The position numbers and the translations under genes are program-made. This document shows, in pieces, positions 30,529 to 41,100 of a stretch of 64,000 nucleotides of DNA (positions are counted from its first letter, which is position 1; the number at the start of each line of letters is the position of its first letter). The notes under the pieces were generated by a model. The model made no database searches and had not been told where the DNA came from. It worked only from the letters and a program-made list of their open reading frames with translations. This DNA is from Gracilariopsis chorda (lineage: Eukaryota > Rhodophyta > Florideophyceae > Gracilariales > Gracilariaceae): contig NBIV01000057.1 in NCBI GenBank assembly GCA_003194525.1, forward strand, positions 1 through 64,000. The letters are read 5' to 3'.

Positions 30529-32830
30529 TTGTCTGTCTGGAAGAGAGAGGAGAAGATTGCTAATGGCTGTAGCTCATCGGTTCTGCACAGAAAGAATTGT
30601 TTTCCCCGAAACGAGTGGTGTTTGTCGCAGGAGGTCGCGGGGATTCCGATGCAACTGTGGTCGACCTTCATAATTGACATGGCATCGAACAAGCAGCTCA
30701 AATCTTGGAAAGTAGCCTTTGCTGCTGTGAACAAAACGATTTTGGATATATTCCCGATGTCGAATGACGTTAGTCTATTGCCGAGAAAGGAACTGGATGA
30801 GTTCGCTCACCTCTTGCCCAGAGAAGATGCAGAAGGAACAGGTCTACAAATATTTGATTTTCTTTTGTGTCTGCGAGCCCTGAAGGTCATTGAGCAGGTT
30901 GGGTATTCCAGGACCCGGGTCGCCATAGGACGATTGCAGATGACATGTCCATTGCTGGGATATTGGAGAACAGTGCTTCGTAGACCAGTTTATTCCATGC
31001 ACTTGGGCTAGTTACATCTTACGACAGCACTGAAACGTTCCGGAAGGAGTTAATAGCAGAGAAGGACTGTGCAACCCACGGAGCTTTGAATGAAGTGAAA
31101 GTAGAGGACCGTTTCGTCACAAATCATATCCGTAATATCAACATGATGCCCTTACATAGTGGTTAAGGCTTGCCATAAGTGGTTCCCAATGATCAGTGGC
31201 ACGGCAACTCAATCCGTTGTATAAACAAAGAAAAGAAGAAAAACGTCAGAACCTGCAACTGCAGCTTCTCCTTCTTCATTCCAGAGAAACTCGAACGTTC
31301 ATGGAATCAACCGCTGGTGGAAACCACGAGAGGTTATTTTGTCACGTTCCACCTTTGTGGAATCTATCCACTCCCAGGAGGACAGGTGCACTTTGGATGA
31401 ATTCATGGACGTCGTTTTTGGAGTTGCACATGAATAAAGCGAGAGTCTGCTTGGAAACCCTTCTTCCAGCCCAATATACTGACGCGGGAGGAGGGCATTT
31501 TCTTACAAGCACAAGGGGGTGAATATTGATACCCTTATGCCTTCTTGCGTTAAACAGCATGGTGGTAACGACACAAAAGATTCATCACTTTCTGAGCAGG
31601 ATGTTTTGTTTGTCAACATAAGCCGTATCAGTGCGGCCAATACTCTAATAATACATCACAAGCTGTCTCTCCTCAAATTTTTGTTACGGGCCGGGGAGCC
31701 TGGTTGCCCTCTTCATGTAGTGGCTAGTGGGTATCAGCCAACGTATAGGATGATTGTTAAGATATGGAAAAGCTCCTACTTAGATTCTAAGCAGACAAAT
31801 GGTAGGGAGTATATGGTCTTGGGGCTTAAATTACATGATTTTTTTATACCTTTCCCCTTTTTTTATGTAGAGAAGCAGTCTTTATATCCTCTTTGCAAGG
31901 AAATACTGCATGGGCTCGGTTTATGGGAGCTAGCAGCTTGCTCTGGATTGTCAACTAACCAAGTGGATAACATACTGAAGCACGGTCACGCCCAAAACCA
32001 CCGGGCTGTTTTGTTTAATGTATGTGATGCGTTGGTCATTCATACTTCAGACCTTATCAAAGCGGAATGCCCTGACGTGAAGGAGGCTCTTGACAACTTG
32101 GATGACCAAGATAGACCGCCTTCCAAATCTGAGATGGCGACTGGCGACAGCTCTAAGCTTTCGTTTTGCACAACCTCCATGGTATCTACGGGATTCATGA
32201 GTATTGCGTGGCTTTTGCGAGAGTGAGTTTCAGATTTCTTTCGTCATAGCCCGAGTGGGAAGCACCTGGTTAAAACTGTCCTCTCTACATTTCTGCTACC
32301 AACATTTGGATTTCATTTCTTCTCAAGAACTGGACAATCAGATGTTCTTGAAAGCTTTTGGCTTCGTCTCATCAATGTGTTGCACTGTTCATGACATCTG
32401 AAGTACCAAGAGTTTTACTTCTTTCAGGCATTCTTTCGGGCAATTGTTCCTCACACAGTTGTCGATGACATGTTCAGTCACAAGCCTGGGGCTATTTTAG
32501 CACGCGTACATTCCTATAAATCTGATAGTAGAAGGCCTTATAACATGAGAGGATGGAATTATGTTCACTTAGACGAAATAATAGAGATGGTCATAGTTCG
32601 TCTAGTCAAGGGCTTGAACGTTGTGATCCTTCCATATCTGGAAACCATTGGAAGTGGTTTTTGGTAGTGTCTATCGCTCGAATGATGATAAGGGGTGTTA
32701 CGGAAGCATTTCATTCTTAAAGCGCAGTAGATTATGGGACCAGACTGCCATGGGTCAAGAACATACTCCTATGTCCGGATACGACATGGGCCCTGCCCAT
32801 TCAATGACTGTTCATAAAATCTCAAACTCA
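30529..32830 (+). pseudogene. unrecognised decayed coding region
   Basis: Several + strand frames of protein-like composition (30529-31011, 31519-32226, 32470-32667) interrupted by stops and shifts. The best is 31519-32226, which includes LRAGEPGCPLHVVASGYQPT and CKEILHGLGLWELAACSGLS. A further stretch near 32280-32320 reads LLPTFGFHFFSRTG out of frame with its neighbours. I cannot assign a family. Their shared strand and spacing suggest one large, dead gene, perhaps of a DNA transposon. Confidence 0.3.
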
Positions 32831-32876
32831 TAGAAAGAAAGGATTTTTATCATTAAAGCATCGTAGCAGCGAGATA

Positions 32877-34124
32877 TTGCAATATTTTCTCGGAGAGAAA
32901 TGCGAGGAGTTGCAGCACACAGCTGGTCAAAAGCGAATCATTGAAATTGAAAGTTATGGAAAGAAGAGTGTTGAATTACATTTGTCTGCAATGTTCCCGG
33001 GTATATTCGTCGCTCTAACGGATGAAGATTATAAGGAGCACTTCAATGGGAAGCGTTTCAGAGGGCAGTGGAAAGACGAACGCCAAATTCCGACAGTTGG
33101 TAGTATCATTGTTTCTCAGAGAGATGATCAGGAGCCGGTGGCACGGGCCAAAAAAGGGAAAGATCCCAAGAAAGTCCTCTCAGACTGCCGTCTTCTCGTG
33201 ACAAAGTTGATGACGAAGCTAACGCTTGCCGAGCACGTGGCAATACGCGGGAAAGATTTAAAAGGGGCTGAGCATGCGCGAAGGAGGGTGAATGCCTTAT
33301 ACAACGCTCGCTATCTAGTCCCCTCTTTCGCAGACGCCTATAGAAATGGAGATAGCGAAGCACGCCATTCCAAGAAAAGTCAGATACTTTCAGCGGTAAA
33401 GCTGAGTTCATTGCAGGGGGTTGATGGCGCTTCATTGAATGAATTCGATGAGAGAGAGGGTGTTTTATTCTACTACGGTCATGAAATGCCAGTTTACTCT
33501 TCAGTAATGGTGGATCTCATGAATGATGTATGGAGTCGGGGAACGGACGGGCGGCGAGGGAATTCTCTTTTTCATGTTACTGTGCTCAAAAGAAAGCAAA
33601 TTCGACGTCTTTGGTCTACAGGAAGGAGGAGGAAATATCTCCGCCAGCGTCACGTTCATATAGATGACCCAAGACGCGTCATCCTGGGGAAGCATGGGGA
33701 GCAGGCCCGTCGCGACTTTCTTCGCCGGATCGAAGTTGTCGTGAAAAAGACAGGTGGTCAGAAATTACATAGAATCGGATTCCGTCAACCAATAGTTGTA
33801 CCGTGGGCCATTTTAATCAGGTCAATAAGTATCAGGGATGCCATTTGTTCTCTACATCTATTGTGCAGTGGGTTGGCTACAATGGAACTGGCAGAAGAGA
33901 ATAGCATTCAAGTTGACTTGTTTCTGTACGGAGGTTGTTTCTGCATCCCGAGTAACTGCTTAGGAATAAACCTGGGTGACCTTGTAATCCAGCTGAAGAT
34001 GAAGGCTAGCTCCTGTGAACAACCCCGGCAGGGAGAGGTACTGATAACGGAAAGGAGTGCACCTGGGGATAGCAGCTTGCAGGTATTGGCAGAGCTAACG
34101 GCGCTCGACGTCCTAATGGGTTAA
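32877..34124 (+). CDS. unrecognised protein, 415 codons, probably part of a decayed gene
   Basis: The longest uninterrupted frame in the 28.7-35.3 kb region. It is Lys/Arg/Glu-rich with a charged middle (RRVNALYNARYLVPSF) and a basic segment (TGRRRKYLRQRHVHIDD). I see no signal peptide, membrane segment or known catalytic motif. The first Met is probably not a genuine start, because similar coding sequence seems to lie upstream in other frames. It may be an internal piece of a transposon or virus-like protein; function unknown. Confidence 0.35.
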   Translation: MQYFLGEKCEELQHTAGQKRIIEIESYGKKSVELHLSAMFPGIFVALTDEDYKEHFNGKRFRGQWKDERQIPTVGSIIVSQRDDQEPVARAKKGKDPKKVLSDCRLLVTKLMTKLTLAEHVAIRGKDLKGAEHARRRVNALYNARYLVPSFADAYRNGDSEARHSKKSQILSAVKLSSLQGVDGASLNEFDEREGVLFYYGHEMPVYSSVMVDLMNDVWSRGTDGRRGNSLFHVTVLKRKQIRRLWSTGRRRKYLRQRHVHIDDPRRVILGKHGEQARRDFLRRIEVVVKKTGGQKLHRIGFRQPIVVPWAILIRSISIRDAICSLHLLCSGLATMELAEENSIQVDLFLYGGCFCIPSNCLGINLGDLVIQLKMKASSCEQPRQGEVLITERSAPGDSSLQVLAELTALDVLMG

Positions 34125-35124
34125 GTTACAGGTGTGGAGATGACGGAGACGAACGAAAACATGCAGCTGGAAGAAGGGGAGGCGAGAGATGACGCAGATT
34201 AAATGTTGAGAATTCCAAGGACACACGTATTAAATATGTCAAAGCGAAAAAGGCTTCAGATATGCAACAAACGCTTGACCCATGGGAAGTCGGAAACGAG
34301 ATTCGTGTCATCTTATCATACATTTGTTGTGCCCATGCTGCAGCGAAACAGATGGCATAGAAATGAAAATTGGAAGGTACAGGCGGTGTTGCCAACTGCT
34401 TCAGTAGTGCTTTCAAATCACACATACGTGACCATGATATTGGTACTAGCAGAATGCATGCGAAGACAAGGTGTTATTCATGTACATGGGGAAATTTTCG
34501 TGAAGGTTGATACTCGAAGAAGTAATCTTATGAGATGTGGTGTAGATTTCAAGACCCTGGCGAGCGTTTAAGTACTAGCTGGTTGTGATTTCACGGCAGG
34601 AAGATGTGGCGTCACACCATGAACACTACTTAAGAGCAACAATGCGACACATCCATTTGGTTGGATTGATTAAAGATGATACTTCACCACTTTCACTCCA
34701 ATTACTTACGATTCTGGCGTACGTAGAGACGCATGGTATTGCGAAGCTGGTCACTTTTGTTGAGAAAGAATAATTGCGCAGGAATTGGACTGATGCCGGG
34801 TGTGATGCAAATGAAATTCAAAAGTGTTTAAAGCGAATGTTTGCAAGTGAAAACGTACGAGGAAAACCGGGATGGGTTTCTTGACATACAAAGGTTTATT
34901 ACCGACGGTGCTAAATCTGCGGCTGAACTCGTGCCCGCATGAGAACACATCTGTATGCAGGGGAGGAAGGTCAAGCTTGTTGTATTCCAGTACTGGTCTC
35001 GTGCAGAAAGCGAAAGGTTGTGCCCAGAGACGGTAAAATTATGTGATGAATTCAACGGATTTACTTCATCTGAGACTATTCTATTAGAGCGTGAGGAAGA
35101 TGTGAACCTATCTCAGCGGAAGTG
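34125..35124 (+). other. decayed coding sequence, no family recognised
   Basis: Short + strand frames at 34203-34571 and 34585-34773, and broken frames to 35124, of protein-like composition. No motif was identified before the CXC cluster that follows. Confidence 0.25.
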
Positions 35125-35250
35125 AAATCATTAGTATCGAAGTGCGGCTGTAAAGGGAAGTGCAGTAATAGACAATGTTCCTGCGTTAAGCGAGGAGAGA
35201 AGTGCTTGGGGCGTGATTGTAATCCTGGCATCTTTGAGAACAAAGTCACT
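35125..35250 (+). pseudogene. CXC (tesmin/TSO1-like) cysteine cluster
   Basis: In-frame CGCKGKCSNRQCSCVKRGEK followed by C-x4-DC: eight cysteines in the spacing of CXC domains, which bind zinc and DNA in tesmin/TSO1 proteins and also occur at the ends of some transposase-like proteins. No start codon is linked to it and the frame ends soon after, so it reads as the tail of the decayed gene upstream. Confidence 0.5.
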
Positions 35251-35525
35251 GCTGTACAAGCAAATCAATTCGAGTAAGCTGCATGTAGTCAAGACAGAAG
35301 GAACGTAGAAGGTATAGAAATGGAAGGGGAAGAAGTCCTTGAGGACCTAGTCGAAGTGGAAGAAACTGACATGGATGAGGTCATTGATCTCATTTGTGCA
35401 CAGTTTGATATGAGGATGAAGCTCTGTTGCAACATATACCTTCAAACCATGGAACAGGTCAAGATGGACTTAGTGATCTCCCGGGTTAATGTACATAGTA
35501 TTACATTCCTAAACGATACAGATAT

Positions 35526-36430
35526 CTAACCTTCAAAGCTTGAGAATGTCGATAGCATTGTGGAAGGGGTCCTTAGTTCCATGGGAAATGCTCTTCCAAA
35601 AGCTGACACATCTATACAAATCCCTGGCAGGCGATGAAAAGCTGTAGCGATCCAGTAGATATACAGAAGCTCGACGTCTGTAGGTGTAGGGTACTTTTCA
35701 AGATATTCCCTGTTTCTCCATATGAACAATTCCAATTCGAGAAATCCATTTTTTCTAGGCTGAACGTGGGTTGAGAAGTATTCCTCCTGATAACCAAATT
35801 CCAGGCAACCTGGAGAGATTCTAGCAATTAGAATACGTTTCGAAGACAGGTATTCCATCCTTTCAAGGACTCAATGACTCTTAGCAAAAGACATGATTAC
35901 ACAACGGCAGTATGGAGTCGTATTTCTTGCTCCTGTATCAAATTTATCCATCATCTTGTGCAAGAACTCAGTCTCGAACGGCGGGCTACCCCCAGCAGTC
36001 TCAACAACCTCTTCTGAATCGTCTCATGACCCCAATGAATCGAAGACCCCATCCTTTTCGTCAGAATTGCAATAATTTTTCACTACGCCACTCATTCAAT
36101 ACTTCCGCGAACAGCTCTGTAGTTATATGCGAAGTAAGTGACCATAATGAGTAAAGGTCTGAGCATATATTACAATTAGGACCCATTCGAATATGAAACG
36201 TTCTCTGCATAGTTTTACAAAGCTCCATCAAAAATTTTGCATCAATAGACCCGGGCACAGAATTTCTCAAACTTTGAAGTCCGCTAGTATCCATTGATTC
36301 AATCCTTGGGTCGTGATGAGGCCTTTGACCTGCTGAGTAGGATAAGAAGGCTTGTTTTTATCTCCATTAAATCCGTTCCCCATAATCTTTACGAAGGATC
36401 ACCTTGCCGAACGTTTTATGATTCCCCCGG
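35526..36430 (-). other. no confirmed gene; possible remnant 3' of the ligase pseudogene
   Basis: Two - strand frames (35858-35526 and 36294-36061) have protein-like composition but match nothing I know. The BRCT domain expected after the ligase helix-hairpin-helix region should lie at the right edge, but beyond FVVTGDF (36450-36490) the frame is closed by two stops and I cannot trace it. Confidence 0.3.
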
Positions 36431-36448
36431 ACCTTCTTATCCATTTCA

Positions 36449-37024
36449 TCACTTCATGCTCAGTTTGACAAAATCCCCGGTGACCACAAAGTTGTGGTCT
36501 GCCACGCCGGCAACTACTGTCGCCCCAAGTTCTCCAACATCAGCTTCATCTACGATGATGCTAGGAGTGACCAACTCCGTCAGAGCCTTCATTTCCCTCA
36601 GCGTCCTGTCCTTCTTCAGAAACTCAAAAAGACACTGTGCAGTTCTTTCCGCAAAATTGGTTATTCCCATCAGATTCTCTAAGCAATTTTCCTTCGGCAC
36701 TATCTCGAAGAGAGTTTGCAATGACTCAAGTTTTGCAGCAAGTGCCCGTGCCTCTGTTCGTCTCATGTCCAGGAGCCCTACCCCAAACAACACCCTTCTC
36801 AAGCTCCTGGTTGATGCTGCTTTTTGAATGTTCTCGTACAGTTGCGATGCACTTTGTTTAGCGAAGCCTTCCAAGTTCAGAATTTCATCCAGTGTCAGCC
36901 TGAACATATCAACTGGTACAACCACAACCTCCCACTCAGTTAGTTTCTCTGCATTCTTCTTACCAAGACCCCAGATATCCATTGCATCTCGCCCACAAAA
37001 GTGGATCAGTTTTCCCAGGGTTTG
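36449..37024 (-). pseudogene. ligA: NAD+-dependent DNA ligase, 3' part: helix-hairpin-helix domain
   Basis: Immediately left of chromovirus copy B. It reads LIHFCGRDAMDIWGLGKK, the end of the LigA zinc-finger region and first helix-hairpin-helix motif, then LNLEGFAKQSASQLYENIQ, RRVLFGVGLLDMRRTEA and GITNFAERTAQ, the successive HhH repeats that grip nicked DNA. It ends FVVTGDF, the first strand of the BRCT domain, followed by two stop codons, so the BRCT part is lost or shifted. Removing copy B with one target duplication joins this piece to 46927-47125 without a frame change (Q-T-L-G across the junction). Confidence 0.88.
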
Positions 37025-37849
37025 TGTGGTGCAATGCCCCAAAGGGGAAAAACACCAAAAGACGTTCGGGATCTTCCTCTCACGAGGTGAACCCAGTTGG
37101 TTAGAGCCCTCCCAGAGGTGTCACGGCAAAGCCGGTTTGTAAGACCAGGGACACCTGTCGCGACTCGCGCAGGGAGGTGAAGGCGAAGAATCGGTATCCG
37201 CGTGAGCGGGGTGTGATCCTCAGTAGAGGTATGTTTCCACGTAAGTGGGGGTGTGTGAGCGGATGCGCACACGAGGGCCGCGGATAGCGGGAGGTGCTAC
37301 CCTAAAAAGGTGAAAAAGGAAGGGCGAAGAGGAGAAAAAGAGGGCGAAGTGAGTCGCGAGAGCGACGGGGACGAACGGCGATGCCGGTAACAATATCCCT
37401 ATACAGGGCGAAACACCAATGCAATTGGAACAAGTATACTCCCAGTGATGGGTCCCTTTAGATGTGCAAGGCGGTTAGATGTCCCGTGGTTTACGGCGTT
37501 TCCCTCCAAGGAGGAGTAGAGTACGCGCGCAAGCGGCAACAACTAGAGCCAATTCCCCAGGTTGGGGTCCCTTGTTGGGGAAGGTTTACTGGTGCGACGG
37601 CAGTGCGCCGTCGCACTAAGTACTAGCTTCCCAGAAATGGGTGTGGAAATAATAAACAATATTAACTAAAATACTCCACATTTCGTGGCAACATCCACTA
37701 CTGTGGCCAACCGCCAATTGACCCAAAACCGTGTCCCACGTGTCCATACCCGCCATTGTGGGGCGTAGTTCATATACACACTACACAACCAATAATATCG
37801 GGAAAACGATCAAGTACCAAGAATCCCTCCCTGAGGGCGTTGCACTACA
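37025..37849 (-). repeat. 3' LTR of copy B
   Basis: Ends TGTAGTGCAACGCC...GCATTGCACCACA on the element strand; 825 bp, same length as the 5' LTR. Confidence 0.96.
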
Positions 37850-38105
37850 TATCCCCCCCCTAAGACGGGAAAACGACCGCGGACGCGGAGGGTTCCCAGA
37901 CGAAAATGGGTGATAAAAGCGCGTACGCCGTCTCCGGTTCTTCTTTCCTGGCATAGCCGGCTATTGTAGTATAGTGTTGTGGGGGGCTAGCTGCTCCCTT
38001 AAATAAACTTTCCCGTTTAGAACGGTGATTCTCGTTTGAGTTCCCCGTCTTCGACGGACCTTGACTTGTTATCCTTTCATATCGCTCTCCGCTCGTGCGG
38101 CAACG
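37850..38105 (+). pseudogene. deletion remnant of the antisense ORF in copy B, with polypurine tract
   Basis: The C-run at 37850-37862 is the polypurine tract read on the other strand. The antisense ORF start survives at 37907 (MGDKSAYAVSGS) but runs out after about 17 codons. The junction falls on agaacc (37936-37941 as ggttct), a 6-base microhomology present at both ends of the missing segment in copy A (7087-7092 and 8865-8870). Confidence 0.8.
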
Positions 38106-41100
38106 TTACCCAACTTGGGCATTAACCAGCGTGGCTGGGGCTGCAGTTCCCGTTTGACGGTGGTATCGCAGGACCTGCGACCGTGGGCGGTGTTCAATTG
38201 GCTCCCACGTATCCCCACTGGGGTCGTACCCGTACCAGCGGACGCGGTATTGTAGAATACCATCCTGGTCCCAGGTGTGTCCAACAAGTCGGTCTACTAC
38301 GAACTCTCGTTCGTAGACCTGCCGGCCGTGCCGGGTGGTGGTTGTACTTCCTTGCGGGGGCCGCCCGCTGTGCGGTATAATGTCCCTTAGCAGGGTGTTC
38401 GGCGATAACTCCGGCGTTGCCGTGCGCTGTGATAGCGGCCGCTGCTCATGCGGGAAGATATCCCTCAAGATGGTGTGTGGTGCCACGGTTTTCACCGGCA
38501 AGTCATTCCCCATTGGGGCAGGTTCATTTCCGCTATCGCGGTATTGCGGGCGAACCGCCAGTCGGAGGGGGACTTGGGTTCCGCCTTCGCGGTTGAGCTC
38601 ACGAACCGCGAGTTTGCGGGAAGATGACCGCTTCTGCGGGATCAGCATTTCCACAATCCCCTGGGGGGTCCCGTGCGACACGGTGATTGGGTGGCAAACC
38701 GCCTCCCTGCCAGGCGCACGAGCGCTCTGCACCATACGTTCCGGCGATGCCGTGGTGTCCCCGGCTACTGACGGGTTGCCTGGGGCTAACTCCGGTACAC
38801 CGGTATTTTGGTCAAAATTCCCCTTTGGGGGGTGCCGGGCAGGTGCCGATGACACCCTTTTCAGGGGCTTGGCCGCTAAGTGCGGTGCACCGTCTCCACG
38901 GGGAGGAGCAGCGTCCGGTATCACCGGTTTCGAGCGTGCGATGGCGTGCACTTTTTCCGAGTTCCTCGGTTCTTCCCCGCAGCGTTGCGGGAGGTGGCGC
39001 AAATTATTCCCCGGAACGGGGGCTTCAATTCCGTCGACGACGGGAGGCGTTTCGGGCGCTTGCGGGCCAGGGCTTGAACCTTCGGCTGCGGCTTGGCTGC
39101 CTTTTTCCACAGGAGGGGTGTGGTGATTTCCCAGCGGCGCTGGTGTATCTGGGCGCCTCTTCTCCGCAGGGTGCGGGTCTGATCGACCTGATTGAACCGC
39201 TACCGGGGGGCCGTCCGCCAATGGCGGCTTCGAGGCATCGCCCTGCTCAGGGGATTGGGGGCAATCGTCACCATACTTCCTTATCGGGGATCCTTCCCTG
39301 GCAGGGGTGTGCGGTAGTTGCGCTTCAACTTCCCGTGTAGCACGGTATATTTTCCGCGTTTGTGGCGATGCCTCCGGGGATGGGTCGGGCGATTGCCTTT
39401 CCGCTGCTGCGGTATTGGAGGGAGGCTTCTCGTTTTCCCGTGACAAACGGTGTATTTGCCGCTTTTGCGGGGCCTGCGCGTCTGGTTCCTGTTGCACAGC
39501 ACTGCCCGGGAACGGGGGATTAGTGTCGCGTGACATACTCCGTGCTCCACGGTCAGTGTTCCGTATGTTACGGTGTGTTTCCCGTTGCGACGGCGATATC
39601 GTTCTTCGAAAACGAGTGTTCTCCTCCCCATTCTTAGACGGAGCGGCGGGATAAGGGATAACATTCCCTGCCTGGCGGGTGTAAATTTGCGCCAGGGGGG
39701 CGGGCGCTGAGAGGCCCGAATTACCCGGCGGAGCCGGTGAGTCCGACAGGGTCGGTAGGTCTGAGAGTCCCCGGCTGGGGTGTGGTAGTACCGTAGGCCT
39801 AGTACTCCCGGATGATTCCGGTGTTGCAGAGTCCGTAGAAACGGGGTTGCCTGGAGCCAGGACTACCTCTGACGAGGGAGGAGGGGCAAGGACAACACGA
39901 TCACAGGAAATCCGTTCGTGCGTGTCGCCCATCTCTACCACGACAGTGTCGGTGTTAACAGAGATGACCATGAAGGGTCCATCCGCCACAGGCGAGAGTT
40001 TGTGACGCTTCTCCCGTTCCGGGTTGTAGTACTCCTTCCTGATGAAGACGTAGTTATTTGCCCGAATCGGGGGGGTCTTTCCTCGCAAGCGAGCGTCAAA
40101 ATCCCGCTTGTAAGCGGCTTGGGCCCGTGCCATAGACTTCCGCGCAGCGGGGACCAGCTTGGAAAGCCATTGCTTCCATTGCTGCCGGTAGATACCCACA
40201 GATGGGAAATTGTCCAAGGTAGCTTGGGGTTCCAGCGCCACAGGCGGGGGTGTTCTAGATAGAACCAACTCGAATGGCGAAACTCCGGTAGTCCGGTGTA
40301 CCTGCGTATTGTACGCGTAGGTTACCGCATCAGCGTAGAGATCCCAATTCGTTGGGTGGTCAGCGACGTAGGAACGTAACGCCGCGAGTAACGTCCGGTT
40401 AAACCGTTCAACTTGCCCATTACACTGGGGGTGGTAGGTAGTCGTGAACAAGTTCTTGACATCCAGGATGCGACAAACATCCTGGAAGAACTTGCTCACG
40501 AACTGTTTCCCGTTATCGGAGAGCACCTCCACAGGGGGACCGTAGACAAAAATCCGGTGCGTCACCAGAGCCTGGGCCACCATGAGAGTGGTTATCCCCC
40601 GAAGAGGGACAGTCCGTACCAGCTTAGAAAAGTGGTCGGTGATGACAAGTAGAAACTTGTTTCCACGTTTTGTGGTGAGTAGTGGTCCGAGAAGATCAAT
40701 TGCGATAAACTCGAGTGGCGCCCTTGCGGGGAATAGTTTCATCTTCTTCGCATTTTTGCAGAGCTTGACGCGATTCTTCGCGCATTCGCTACAGAACCGC
40801 ACAGTTGCGTAGCAATCCACCGCCATGGCGGGCCAATAGAAATCCCTTCGCAGGGTTAGGTAGAGTTTCCTCCCACCTGGGTGACCTACGATGGGGGCAT
40901 AGTGTGATAAATGTAACACCCGCGATTGCAGGGAATGTGGTACCACAATCTGTGGGCGGGCTTCGACCTTCCTTACGAGGTAGCCTTTGTCGTTCACCCC
41001 GAAAGGGAGATCTTCACCACCGTTGATACGGGCACGAATTCTCGTACAGAATGGATCGCCGAATTGTTCTCGGATCATTTCTTCCGGTGATACCGGTACA

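Noticed and set aside
29991..30543. Complete copia-type solo LTR
   Set aside because: The start resembles one, but I found no terminal CA with a matching 5-bp duplication; kept only as a low-confidence non-coding segment.
38335..39340. Long + strand frames (263 and 217 codons) opposite the copy B pol linker
   Set aside because: Low-complexity Arg/Gly/Ser frames created by GC-rich DNA opposite the Pro/Arg-rich linker; not shared in extent with copy A.
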